From positions 62,001 to 126,000 of the forward strand of contig CAVWCL010000005.1 of the NCBI GenBank assembly GCA_963753485.1: 64,000 bases of DNA, written 5' to 3'. A program made the translations under genes and the position numbers. Source of the DNA: CAWDLX01 sp963753485. GTDB lineage: Bacteria > Actinomycetota > Actinomycetes > Mycobacteriales > Micromonosporaceae. Positions 54,275-62,660 of this stretch are shown here, in pieces. Under the pieces are notes generated by a model. That model saw nothing but the letters and a program-made list of their open reading frames with translations. It was not told the DNA's origin and ran no database searches. Position 1 is the first letter of the stretch. Each line of letters starts with the position of its first letter.

Positions 54275-54436
54275 AGTTTTGCCTTTCGTCAGGCGATGGG
54301 GCGCCGGCTGATCGGAGGACGATCGGTGCTAGAAGATCCGGACTCAGCATCCCGGCCGGGCGAGCATCGCTCAAGCGGACCGGCCCTCGGAAACGTGGGT
54401 GCGCCCGGCCCGCGGGCCGTGGCACCATCGGAACCG

Positions 54437-55873
54437 ATGACGACCAACGACGGAGCACCCGAGCCGCAACCACCGCAGTCCAGCCCGGTGCTCGCCGGCG
54501 AACTGGACCTGGAGGAGCGCAATGCGCTGCGCCGGGTCGCCGGCCTGTCCACCGAACTCGCGGACATCACCGAGGTGGAGTACCGCCAGCTCCGATTGGA
54601 GCGGGTGGTCCTGGTGGGTGTCTGGACCGAGGGCACCGCGGTGGACGCGGAGAACTCCCTCGCCGAGCTCGCCGAGCTGGCCAAGACCGCCGGATCGCTG
54701 GTGCTCGACGGTCTGATCCAGCGCCGCGGCCGGCCTGATCCGTCGACCTTCATCGGTCGGGGCAAGGTGGCCGAGCTTCGCTCGGTCGTGGACGAGTCCG
54801 GCGCCGACACGGTGATTTGCGACGGTGAGCTGTCGCCCTCGCAGCTGCGGACGTTGGAAGATCACGTCAAGACCAAGGTCATCGACCGGACCGCGCTGAT
54901 CCTCGACATCTTCGCCCAGCATGCCAAGAGCCGGGAGGGCAAGGCTCAGGTCGAGCTGGCGCAGCTGCAGTACTTCCTTCCCCGTCTGCGTGGCTGGGGC
55001 GCGGCACTCTCCCGCCAGGCCGGCGGCAGCGGCCGGGGCGGCGGGGCCGGCGGCGGCGTCGGTCTGCGCGGGCCTGGCGAGACGAAGATCGAGACGGACC
55101 GGCGCCGGATCCGGACCCGCATCTCCAAGCTGAAGCGGGACATCGCCGAGATGCGCACGGTCCGCGACACCAAGCGCGCGGTACGCCGCCGCCGCAGTGT
55201 GCCGAGCGTGGCGATCGCCGGCTACACCAACGCCGGCAAGTCCTCGCTCCTCAACCGGCTCACCGGCGCCGGCGTGCTGGTCGAGGACGCGCTCTTCGCC
55301 ACCCTCGATCCGGCCACCCGGCGCGCGCGGACAGCGGATGGCCGGGTGTACACCCTCTCCGACACGGTCGGCTTCGTCCGGCACCTGCCGCACCAGCTCG
55401 TCGAGGCGTTCCGGTCCACGCTGGAGGAAGTGGCCCAGGCCGACCTGGTGCTGCATGTGGTCGACGGCGCGCACGCCGATCCGCTGGAGCAGGTCCGGGC
55501 GGTGCGCGAGGTGCTGGCCGAGGTGGGCGCCGAGAAGGTGCCCGAGCTGGTGGTGGTCAACAAGATCGACGTGGCCGGCGAGGAGACCCTGCTGGCGTTG
55601 AAGCGGCTCTGGCCGGACGCGGTCTTCGTCTCGGCCCGGACCCGGGCTGGCCTGGATGACCTGCGCGAGCGGCTGGAGGCGCGGCTACCTCGACCTGAGG
55701 TGGAGCTGGAGGTGCTCCTTCCCTACGCCCGCGGCGATCTCGTCGCCCGGATCCACGAGCGCGGCGAGGTGCTGCGCAGCGAGCACACCGAGCACGGCAC
55801 CCACCTGCGGATTCGGGTCAGCCCGACGATCGCGGCCGAGCTGGCGCCGTTCGTGGCTACCTCGACGTCGTGA
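54437..55873 (+). CDS. hflX: GTPase HflX (ribosome-splitting)
   Basis: 478 residues. N-terminal HflX domain (GTAVDAENSLAELAELAKTAG, FIGRGKVAELRSVVDESGADTVICDGELSPSQLR), a Gly-rich linker (GGSGRGGGAGGGVGLRGPGETKIETDRRRI), then the GTPase domain: G1 GYTNAGKSSL, G3 DTVGF, G4 NKIDV. Splits stalled or hibernating 70S ribosomes. Start at ATG 54437. A CACCAT sequence 8 bases upstream may be its -10 box. Confidence 0.94.
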   Translation: MTTNDGAPEPQPPQSSPVLAGELDLEERNALRRVAGLSTELADITEVEYRQLRLERVVLVGVWTEGTAVDAENSLAELAELAKTAGSLVLDGLIQRRGRPDPSTFIGRGKVAELRSVVDESGADTVICDGELSPSQLRTLEDHVKTKVIDRTALILDIFAQHAKSREGKAQVELAQLQYFLPRLRGWGAALSRQAGGSGRGGGAGGGVGLRGPGETKIETDRRRIRTRISKLKRDIAEMRTVRDTKRAVRRRRSVPSVAIAGYTNAGKSSLLNRLTGAGVLVEDALFATLDPATRRARTADGRVYTLSDTVGFVRHLPHQLVEAFRSTLEEVAQADLVLHVVDGAHADPLEQVRAVREVLAEVGAEKVPELVVVNKIDVAGEETLLALKRLWPDAVFVSARTRAGLDDLRERLEARLPRPEVELEVLLPYARGDLVARIHERGEVLRSEHTEHGTHLRIRVSPTIAAELAPFVATSTS

Positions 55874-55875
55874 CT

Positions 55876-55892
55876 CGTAACGCAGTGTTACG
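55876..55892. promoter_or_regulatory. Short inverted repeat after hflX
   Basis: CGTAAC-GCAGT-GTTACG, 3 bases after the hflX stop and 50 before the next start. Either a weak terminator or an operator for the paralogue B gene. Confidence 0.4.
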
Positions 55893-55941
55893 TCCCACAT
55901 GTGACTACGCAGGGTGCCCTCGTCTCTGACACACTGGCCGC

Positions 55942-57582
55942 ATGCGCGGTCACCCCACCCAGCCGCTCTGGGCCTCGTCCCGGCTGGCCGCCGCCGCTTT
56001 TGTCGCGGTGCTCGCCACGCTGGGTTCGGCGGCCACGGCCATGGCCGCCCCCACCACCCCTCCTCCATCCCCGGGCGCCGGCGGCAGTGACTCGAATCTC
56101 GGGCCAGCCACCCCGGGCAAGGCCGTCTGTACGGTGAGCAGCACCGCACTGGATGACATCACCGGGATGGTCGCCACCGACAAGGGGCTATTCGTCGTGG
56201 AAGGCGGTGACACGGCCGACCCCTCGTCGGTCGTGATCTGGACGCTGAACAGCAAGACCTGCGCGGCGACGCAGAAGAACTACGGCTTCAATCCGGTCGA
56301 TCCGCAGGACCTGGCGGTCGGCTCGGATGGCTCGCTCATCATCGCCGACATCGGCGACGGCACCTCCGGCTCGACCAACTCCCGCCCCCGCTTGGCGGTG
56401 GAGAAGGTCACGATCGGCGGCTCCACACCAGCCGTGCCGTACCGTTTCCTGTACCCGACCACCGGCAAGTTCAACGCCGAAGCGATGATCCTGGACAAGG
56501 ACGACACGCCGGTGATCATCGCGAGCCAGACCGGCAAGACCGGGATCTACAAGCCGAACAAGGCGCTCGAGCCGGACACCACGACCGGCCTGCCCACGCT
56601 GGTCAAGGTCGGCGACTTCACGCCGCAGGCCACCGGGACGGACACGCCGCAGACACCCGTCGTCGGCAACGCGATTGTGACCGGGGCGGCGAAGTCGCCC
56701 GACGGTACGAAGGTCGTGATCCGGACCTTCTCCGACGCGTACGAGTTCACCGTCGGCGAGGACGGTGACGTGGTCAAGGCGATCACCACCGGCACGCCTG
56801 TGGTCACGCCGCTGCCGAACGAGGCGGCCGGCCGGGCCATCACCTACAGCGCCGATGGGAAGGCCTTCCTGACCATTTCGGCGTCGACCAAGCCGAAGTT
56901 GCTGAGCTACCCGCCGTTCGTCCCGGCGCCGGCATCCAGTGAGGGCGAAGAGGGTCCGATCGACGCCTCGAACGCGCCCAACGGTGCCCAGAGTTGGCTC
57001 TCCAAGCTCACCTTCTCCCAACTCACCCGCATCGTCGCGGCGGTGGGCGCGGTCGGCTTCGTGCTCGCTATCGCCGGCATCGTCGGCATCCGGCGGGCGC
57101 GCCGGCGGCGCCGGGAGGAAGAGGAGTACGACGACTACGACGACTACGACGACCGCCCGCGGCGCCGGCGTGGCCGCGGCGGATACGGCTCCCTGCGCGA
57201 GCCCCGGTACGAGGACGACCAGTACGACCAGTACGGCGGCGGGTACGCCGACGCGGGGTACGGCGGCAACGGCTACGGCGGTGGTGGCGGCTACGCCGCG
57301 CCCAGCGGCTACGGTGGCCAGCCGGGCTATGACGCGAACGCCTACGGCGCCAACGGCTATGGCGCCGGCGGCGGATACGGCGAGCCCGGGTACGGCTACG
57401 GCCAACAGCCCGGGTACGACGCCGGCCAGCAGCAGGGCTACGGTCAGCCGGGCTACGGCGGACAGCAGGGCTATGGCGGCCAGCAGGGCTACGGCGGCGA
57501 GTATGGCGGCTATGGCCAGCAGCAGTACGGCGGTGGCTACGACGACGACTTCGACCCGCTACAGGATCCCCGCCGGCGCTGA
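55942..57582 (+). CDS. Membrane-anchored extracytoplasmic propeller-like protein with Gly/Tyr/Gln-rich cytoplasmic tail, paralogue B
   Basis: 546 residues. Signal peptide (about 1-38), Pro-rich spacer, extracytoplasmic propeller-like domain (about 55-345) parallel to the gene at 51700: DPQDLAVGSDGSLIIADIGDG, NAEAMILDKDDTPVIIASQ, VTPLPNEAAGRAITYSADGKAFLTIS. One membrane helix at 364-383 (IVAAVGAVGFVLAIAGIVGI) is followed by RRARRRRR, so the remaining 160 residues are cytoplasmic. These start with a YDD repeat, then about 125 residues of GYGG, GYGQQ and GGQQGYGG units with about two dozen tyrosines. The paralogue lacks this tail. Function unknown. Confidence 0.8.
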   Translation: MRGHPTQPLWASSRLAAAAFVAVLATLGSAATAMAAPTTPPPSPGAGGSDSNLGPATPGKAVCTVSSTALDDITGMVATDKGLFVVEGGDTADPSSVVIWTLNSKTCAATQKNYGFNPVDPQDLAVGSDGSLIIADIGDGTSGSTNSRPRLAVEKVTIGGSTPAVPYRFLYPTTGKFNAEAMILDKDDTPVIIASQTGKTGIYKPNKALEPDTTTGLPTLVKVGDFTPQATGTDTPQTPVVGNAIVTGAAKSPDGTKVVIRTFSDAYEFTVGEDGDVVKAITTGTPVVTPLPNEAAGRAITYSADGKAFLTISASTKPKLLSYPPFVPAPASSEGEEGPIDASNAPNGAQSWLSKLTFSQLTRIVAAVGAVGFVLAIAGIVGIRRARRRRREEEEYDDYDDYDDRPRRRRGRGGYGSLREPRYEDDQYDQYGGGYADAGYGGNGYGGGGGYAAPSGYGGQPGYDANAYGANGYGAGGGYGEPGYGYGQQPGYDAGQQQGYGQPGYGGQQGYGGQQGYGGEYGGYGQQQYGGGYDDDFDPLQDPRRR

Positions 57583-57626
57583 GTGCGGGCCGGCGCCGAG
57601 TGCGGGCCGGCGCCGAGTGCGGGGCC
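57581..57626 (+). repeat. 17-bp direct repeat, 2.7 copies, overlapping a stop codon
   Basis: GAGTGCGGGCCGGCGCC at 57581-57597 and 57598-57614, then a partial copy. The TGA stop of the preceding gene overlaps the first unit. Confidence 0.75.
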
Positions 57627-57679
57627 AGCCCTGGGAGGGGGCGGCGCCCGGTGACGGCCAGCGTCCGGTGAGGGCTGGC
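57624..57679. terminator. Inverted repeat between convergent genes
   Basis: Arms GCCAGCCCT and AGGGCTGGC (9 bp) enclose a 38-base GC-rich loop; lies between paralogue B and lexA. Confidence 0.45.
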
Positions 57680-57706
57680 GCCCAACGTACGTGCGCGCGG
57701 TCCCGC

Positions 57707-58534
57707 TCAGATGCGCCGCAGGACCGCGACCACCTTGCCCATGATGGTCGCGTCGTCGCCGGGAATCGGCTCGAACGCCGGGTTCTGCGGCAGCAACCAG
57801 ATGTGCTTGTCCCGGAAGCGGAACGTCTTGACGGTCGCTTCACCGTCGAGCATCGCCGCGACGATTTCGCCGTTGTTCGCGGTCGGCTGCTGGCGCACCA
57901 CGACCCAGTCGCCGTCGCAGATCGCGGCGTCGAGCATCGAGTCGCCCTTGACCTGGAGCAGGAAGAGCGTGCCCTCGCCGACGATCTCGCGGGGCAGCGG
58001 GAAGACGTCCTCCACCGCCTGCTCGGCCAGGATCGGTCCACCGGCGGCGATGCGGCCGAGCACCGGCACGTAGGCCGGGGCCGGCCGGGCGGCCCGGACC
58101 GCCTCCTCGTCGTCGTCGAGGGCGAGCTCGCTCGGCGGCCGGACATCGACCGCCCGGGGCCGGTTGCGATCCTTGCGCAGGTAGCCCTTTCGCTGTAGCA
58201 CGCCCATCTGGTAGGCGACGCTGGAGGGCGAGACCAGGCCGACCGCCTCGCCGATCTCGCGAACCGTCGGCGGGTAGCCGCGGGTCTCCACGGTGTCGCG
58301 GATGTAGTCGAGGATGCGCCGCTGGCGCGCGGTCAGGTCGGCCGCGAAGACCTCAGGTAGGGCGCTCATGACCGCCTCGACCGCGCGCAACTCGCCCGCT
58401 CCGCCACGCCGGCGGACCCGAGGGCCGCCCACGACCGGCGAGTCGGCGGGGCTGCCGGCGTCCCCGTCCAACGAGTCGTCGACGATCGCGCCAGCCGACG
58501 TCTCCTCACGCTTGCGCCGGTTGTCGGGTACCAC
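57707..58534 (-). CDS. lexA: SOS repressor LexA
   Basis: 275 residues. Winged HTH (RQRRILDYIRDTVETRGYPPTVREIGEAVGLVSPSSVAYQ), cleavage site in LGRIAAGGPILAE (Ala-Gly bond), catalytic Ser in VKGDSMLDAAI and Lys in EATVKTFRF. The first 75 residues are a hydrophilic extension typical of Micromonosporaceae-like LexA proteins. GTG at 58534 is set by GAGGAGG 6 bases upstream. Its own promoter carries two SOS boxes. Confidence 0.95.
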   Translation of the reverse strand: MVPDNRRKREETSAGAIVDDSLDGDAGSPADSPVVGGPRVRRRGGAGELRAVEAVMSALPEVFAADLTARQRRILDYIRDTVETRGYPPTVREIGEAVGLVSPSSVAYQMGVLQRKGYLRKDRNRPRAVDVRPPSELALDDDEEAVRAARPAPAYVPVLGRIAAGGPILAEQAVEDVFPLPREIVGEGTLFLLQVKGDSMLDAAICDGDWVVVRQQPTANNGEIVAAMLDGEATVKTFRFRDKHIWLLPQNPAFEPIPGDDATIMGKVVAVLRRI

Positions 58535-58564
58535 TGTCCGCCTCCTCGCGTGCTGTCCGATGCT

Positions 58565-58610
58565 CGAACAACTGTACCGGCTTGTCGCGATCTGTTCAAA
58601 CAGCTGTTCG
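58565..58610 (-). promoter_or_regulatory. lexA promoter with two SOS boxes
   Basis: Reverse strand: -35 TTGAAC (58599-58594), 17 bases, -10 TACAGT (58576-58571). One LexA-type site (58597-58610, CAAACAGCTGTTCG on the + strand) overlaps the -35; a second (58565-58578, CGAACAACTGTACC) overlaps the -10. Both are near the consensus CGAAC-N4-GTTCG. Confidence 0.75.
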
Positions 58611-58758
58611 ACGGCGTGTCGCGGCGGCGCGGACGCCGGCTGGCGGTATCGTCGCACGCCAGTTCGAGGGGTGTGACGGGCCGGTGTCGTACCCCCGCGG
58701 TGGAATCAGGTGTCAGCCGAGGACTTGCACGCCGCGGGGGAGAGGACTACCGTCGACC

Positions 58759-58787
58759 ACTAGATATAGTAGTTACAGCAATGTAGT
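58759..58787. promoter_or_regulatory. NrdR box upstream of nrdR-nrdJ
   Basis: ACTAGATATAGT (58759-58770) is a close match to actinobacterial NrdR boxes. CAGCAATGTAGT (58776-58787) is a weaker second candidate. They lie 138-166 bases before nrdR. The stretch 58611-58758 holds nothing I can identify. Confidence 0.5.
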
Positions 58788-58924
58788 TACCCAGGACCTG
58801 GTGACGCATCGTCGGCAGCGCCGGTCTCCGGCCGGCCGTGCCGGCGTGGCCGTCGCGTGTCGCCGGGTGCCCCCGGTCCGCCGCCAGATCCGTCGCGTGA
58901 GGCGAGAAACGAGGAGGTGTGGCC

Positions 58925-59392
58925 GTGCGTTGTCCCTATTGCCGGCATGCCGACTCGCGCGTCGTCGACTCGCGCGAAGCTGAGGATGGTGCCATCATCC
59001 GGCGCCGGCGGGCCTGCCCGGAGTGTGGCCGGCGGTTCACCACGGTCGAGGAGGCGATTCTCGCCATCGTGAAGCGCAGCGGCGTGACCGAACCATTCAG
59101 CCGGCTCAAGGTGATCTCCGGCGTGCGTAAGGCGTGCCAGGGCCGGCCGGTGGACGAGGACGCGATCGCGCTGCTCGCGCAGCGGGTGGAGGAGGCGATC
59201 CGAGCTCGCGGCGCGGCGGAGGTACCCAGCCAGGAGGTGGGTTTGGTGATCCTGGGGCCGCTGCGGGACCTGGACGAGGTGGCCTATCTCCGCTTCGCCA
59301 GCGTCTACCGGTCCTTCGACTCGCTGGCCGATTTCGAACGGGAGATCGCCGCCCTGCGCGCTGGCGCCGAAGCCGGGGTGAACACCGGCTGA
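58925..59392 (+). CDS. nrdR: Ribonucleotide reductase regulator NrdR
   Basis: 155 residues. N-terminal zinc ribbon RCPYCRHADSRVVDSRE...ACPECGRRFTT with four Cys, followed by the ATP-cone domain (ILAIVKRSGVTEPFSRLKVISGVRKACQGRPV). Represses nrd genes according to ATP/dATP. The GTG at 58925 (MRCPYC start) is 7 bases after GAGGAGG; two earlier GTGs are too close to it. It is followed by nrdJ, as in Streptomyces. Confidence 0.95.
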   Translation: MRCPYCRHADSRVVDSREAEDGAIIRRRRACPECGRRFTTVEEAILAIVKRSGVTEPFSRLKVISGVRKACQGRPVDEDAIALLAQRVEEAIRARGAAEVPSQEVGLVILGPLRDLDEVAYLRFASVYRSFDSLADFEREIAALRAGAEAGVNTG

Positions 59393-59471
59393 CATCGGCA
59401 CGACAGCTGAACCGAACATCTGTATTGGTACGAGCGCGGCGTCTGGCCGCGGATGGCAAAGGGAGACGGGC

Positions 59472-62306
59472 ATGACGCGAGCAGTAGGGACGCCGTCGGG
59501 GGCGGGGGAGTCCGGGTCGACGCCGAGGGGCCGCAGCCGGACGGCGACGACCGGGCTACGTCTCGAACGCGTCTGGACCACCGCGGGCGTGCACCCCTAT
59601 GACGAGGTGACCTGGGAGCGGCGCGACGTCGTCATGACGAACTGGCGCGACGGCACGGTCAACTTCGAGCAGCGCGGGGTCGAGTTCCCCGACTTCTGGA
59701 GCCTGAACGCGACGAACATCGTGACCACGAAGTACTTCCGGGGAGCCGTCGGCACCTCGCAGCGGGAGACCAGTCTGCGCCAGCTCATCGACCGGGTGGT
59801 CGGCAGCTACCGGCGCGCCGGTGAGGAGCACGGCTACTTCGCCACCGCCGAGGACGCGGAGATCTTCGACCACGAGCTGACCTGGATGCTGCTGCACCAG
59901 GTGTTCAGCTTCAACTCGCCGGTCTGGTTCAACGTGGGCACCCCGTCCAAGCAGCAGGTCAGCGCGTGCTTCATCCTCGCCGTCGACGACTCGATGGACT
60001 CGATCCTCGACTGGTACAAGGAGGAAGGGCTGATCTTCCAGGGCGGCTCGGGCGCCGGGGTGAACCTGTCGCGCATCAGGGCCTCGAAGGAACTGCTCTC
60101 CTCCGGCGGTACCGCGTCCGGGCCGGTGAGCTTCATGCGCGGCGCCGACGCCAGTGCCGGGACGATCAAGTCGGGCGGCGCCACCCGGCGCGCGGCCAAA
60201 ATGGTGATCCTCGACGTCGACCACCCCGACATCGAAGAGTTCATCTCGCTGAAGGCCCGCGAGGAGGACAAGATCCGGGCGCTGCGGGACGCCGGCTTCG
60301 ACATGGACCTCGGTGGCAAGGACATCGTCAGCGTCCAGTACCAGAACGCCAACAACTCGGTGCGGGTCTCGGACGAGTTCATGCGGGCGGTCGAGGCCGG
60401 CGACCCGTTCGAGCTCGCCGGCCGCCTTGACGGGCGGATCGTCGAGACCGTCGACGCCCGCACGCTGTTCCGCCAGCTGGCCCAGGCCGCCTGGGAATGC
60501 GCCGATCCCGGCATCCAATACGACGGCACCATCAACGACTGGCACACCAACCCCGAGACCGGCCGGATCACCGCGAGCAACCCGTGCTCGGAGTACATGA
60601 GCCTGGACAACTCCTCCTGCAACCTCGCCTCGCTCAACCTGATGAAGTTCCGCCGGGCCGACGGTGTGTTCCAGGTGGACACGTTCGTCAAGACGGTCGA
60701 GCTGGTGATCACCGCGATGGACATCTCGATCTGCTTCGCGGACTTCCCAACCGAGAAGATCGCGCAGACCACCCGCGCGTACCGCCAGCTCGGCATCGGG
60801 TACGCGAACCTGGGCGCGCTGCTGATGGCCGACGGGCTGCCCTACGACTCCGAGGCGGGCCGTGCGGTCGCGGCCGCCATCACGTCTCTGATGACCGGTA
60901 CGGCGTACCGGCGCTCGACTGAGCTGGCCGCAGTGGTCGGCCCGTACGACGGGTACGCCCGCAACGCGGACCCGCACAAGCGGGTCATGCGCAAGCACGC
61001 GGCCTGCAACGACGGCATCGCGGCGCCGCCGGCCGCCGCGCCGATCGTGCGCGAGGCGGCTCGCCAGTGGCAGCAGTGCCTCAAGCTCGGCGAGAAGAAC
61101 GGCTACCGCAACGCCCAGGCGTCGCTGCTCGCGCCGACCGGCACCATCGGCCTGATGATGGACTGCGACACCACCGGCATCGAGCCGGACCTGGCGCTGG
61201 TGAAGTTCAAGAAGCTGGTCGGCGGCGGCTCCATGCAGATCGTCAACCAGACCGTGCCGCTGGCCCTGCGCACCCTGGGCTACCAGGAGGAGCAGGTCGA
61301 GGCGATCGTGGAGTACATCGGCGAGCACGGGCACGTGGTGGACGCGCCAGGGCTGAAGCCCGACCACTACCCGGTCTTCGACTGCGCGATGGGCGAGCGG
61401 TCGATCGCGCCGATGGGTCACGTCCGGATGATGGCGGCGACCCAGCCGTTCCTGTCCGGCGCGATCAGCAAGACCATCAACATGCCGGAGTCGGCGACCG
61501 TCGAGGATGTCGAGCACGTCCACATGCAGGGCTGGAAGCTGGGCCTCAAGGCGCTCGCCATCTACCGCGACAACTGCAAGGTGGGCCAGCCGCTGTCCAA
61601 CGCGAGAGCGAAGAAGGACGCGCCGGCGCCGGAGACCGTCATCGAGTACCGCCCGATGCGCAAGCGGCTGCCCAAGAAGCGTCCATCGGAGACGGTCTCG
61701 TTCACGGTCAGCGGGGCCAAGGGCTATCTGACCGCCTCGTCCTATCCGGAAGACGGCCTGGGCGAGGTCTTCCTCAAGATGTCCAAGCAGGGCTCCACAT
61801 TGGCCGGTGTCATGGACGCGTTCTCGGTCGCCATCTCCATCGGCCTGCAGTACGGCGTGCCACTGGAGACCTACGTCGGCAAGTTCACCAACATGCGCTT
61901 CGAGCCGGCCGGCATGACCGACGACCCGGACATCCGGATGGCCGCCTCGGTGATGGACTACATCTTCCGCCGGCTGGCGTTGGACTTCCTGCCCTTCGAC
62001 AAGCGGGCCGACCTCGGCATCTTCACCGCCGCCGAGCGGGTCGCCCAGGCCCGCGCGGAAGCCGGCGAGGATCTCGACCTGGCCGAACTGGCCGCGAGTG
62101 CACCCATCGAGACCAAGCCGGCGGCGAAGAGGGACGACGAGGTCGTGCCGGCGCCGCCCGCCGTGGCTCCCGTCCGGGAACTGCTGGAGAAGGTGCAGAG
62201 CAAGGAGTCCGACGCCCCACTCTGCTTCACCTGCGGGACCAAGATGCGCCCGGCCGGCAGCTGCTACGTCTGCGAAGGCTGCGGCTCCACCAGCGGCTGC
62301 AGCTGA
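59472..62306 (+). CDS. nrdJ: Vitamin B12-dependent (class II) ribonucleotide reductase
   Basis: 944 residues; reduces ribonucleotides with adenosylcobalamin and needs no oxygen. N-terminal Cys in VSACFILAVDDSMD, GGSGAGVNLSRIR loop, active-site ASNPCSEYMSLDNSSCNLASL, PTGTIGLMMDCDTTGIEPD, and a C-terminal zinc-binding tail with four Cys (CFTCGTKMRPAG...CEGCGSTSGC). The ATG has GGGAG upstream. Cotranscribed with nrdR. There is no cobalamin riboswitch visible before the operon. Confidence 0.96.
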   Translation: MTRAVGTPSGAGESGSTPRGRSRTATTGLRLERVWTTAGVHPYDEVTWERRDVVMTNWRDGTVNFEQRGVEFPDFWSLNATNIVTTKYFRGAVGTSQRETSLRQLIDRVVGSYRRAGEEHGYFATAEDAEIFDHELTWMLLHQVFSFNSPVWFNVGTPSKQQVSACFILAVDDSMDSILDWYKEEGLIFQGGSGAGVNLSRIRASKELLSSGGTASGPVSFMRGADASAGTIKSGGATRRAAKMVILDVDHPDIEEFISLKAREEDKIRALRDAGFDMDLGGKDIVSVQYQNANNSVRVSDEFMRAVEAGDPFELAGRLDGRIVETVDARTLFRQLAQAAWECADPGIQYDGTINDWHTNPETGRITASNPCSEYMSLDNSSCNLASLNLMKFRRADGVFQVDTFVKTVELVITAMDISICFADFPTEKIAQTTRAYRQLGIGYANLGALLMADGLPYDSEAGRAVAAAITSLMTGTAYRRSTELAAVVGPYDGYARNADPHKRVMRKHAACNDGIAAPPAAAPIVREAARQWQQCLKLGEKNGYRNAQASLLAPTGTIGLMMDCDTTGIEPDLALVKFKKLVGGGSMQIVNQTVPLALRTLGYQEEQVEAIVEYIGEHGHVVDAPGLKPDHYPVFDCAMGERSIAPMGHVRMMAATQPFLSGAISKTINMPESATVEDVEHVHMQGWKLGLKALAIYRDNCKVGQPLSNARAKKDAPAPETVIEYRPMRKRLPKKRPSETVSFTVSGAKGYLTASSYPEDGLGEVFLKMSKQGSTLAGVMDAFSVAISIGLQYGVPLETYVGKFTNMRFEPAGMTDDPDIRMAASVMDYIFRRLALDFLPFDKRADLGIFTAAERVAQARAEAGEDLDLAELAASAPIETKPAAKRDDEVVPAPPAVAPVRELLEKVQSKESDAPLCFTCGTKMRPAGSCYVCEGCGSTSGCS

Positions 62307-62318
62307 CCCCCACCTCCT

Positions 62319-62380
62319 GTCGATCTAGGGCGTAGGCACACGGTTCGATCTCTAATCGTGCGCCTAAGCCCTAGATCAAC
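62319..62380. repeat. Palindromic repeat family 1, copy 5
   Basis: Outer arms TCGATCTAGGG and CCCTAGATCAAC, middle arms TAGGC/GCCTA, inner loop CGAT-CTCTA-ATCG identical to copy 1. Lies 13 bases after the nrdJ stop, before the convergent Hsp90 gene. Confidence 0.82.
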
Positions 62381-62660
62381 GGGAGGTTTGGCGGGTCAGG
62401 TCGGTGAGGCGTTGGTGGCGCTTGGCCGTCGCCTCGCCGTGGATGCTCCGGCCGGTCGCCTTGTCCATTGCGGCGGCATGCTCGTCCAGTTCGTCGAGCA
62501 GGCCTCGAGCGGCGTCAAGCTCACCGCGGTCGAGGTCCACGTCGACGGCGGCGCGGACCGCGTAGTAGGGCCGGACGTGGCCGCCGATCCGGCTGGCGGC
62601 GTCGAGATAGCGGGACGCCGCGGCCCAGGCCGCTCGGCGAACGGCTCGGAGCAGTCGAAG
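62376..62660 (-). pseudogene. Orphan 3' remnant of a TPR-like gene in another frame
   Basis: A different frame from the Hsp90 gene, read from about 62655, gives RAAWAAASRYLDAASRIGGH, then VRPYYAVRAAVDVDLDRGEL, then DAARGLLDELDEHAAAMDKA and ends at 62376. This is a well-formed helical, TPR-like sequence with no start codon of its own. It is probably the end of the gene that once followed Hsp90, now joined to it by a deletion. Confidence 0.45.

Noticed and set aside
59393..59471. Cobalamin riboswitch before the B12-dependent reductase
   Set aside because: The nrdR-nrdJ gap is only 79 bases and lacks a B12-box; the region upstream of nrdR shows none either.
59556..61523. 655-codon open frame on the reverse strand of nrdJ
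   Set aside because: Antisense shadow of a gene with complete catalytic motifs; composition is typical of a high-GC non-coding frame.
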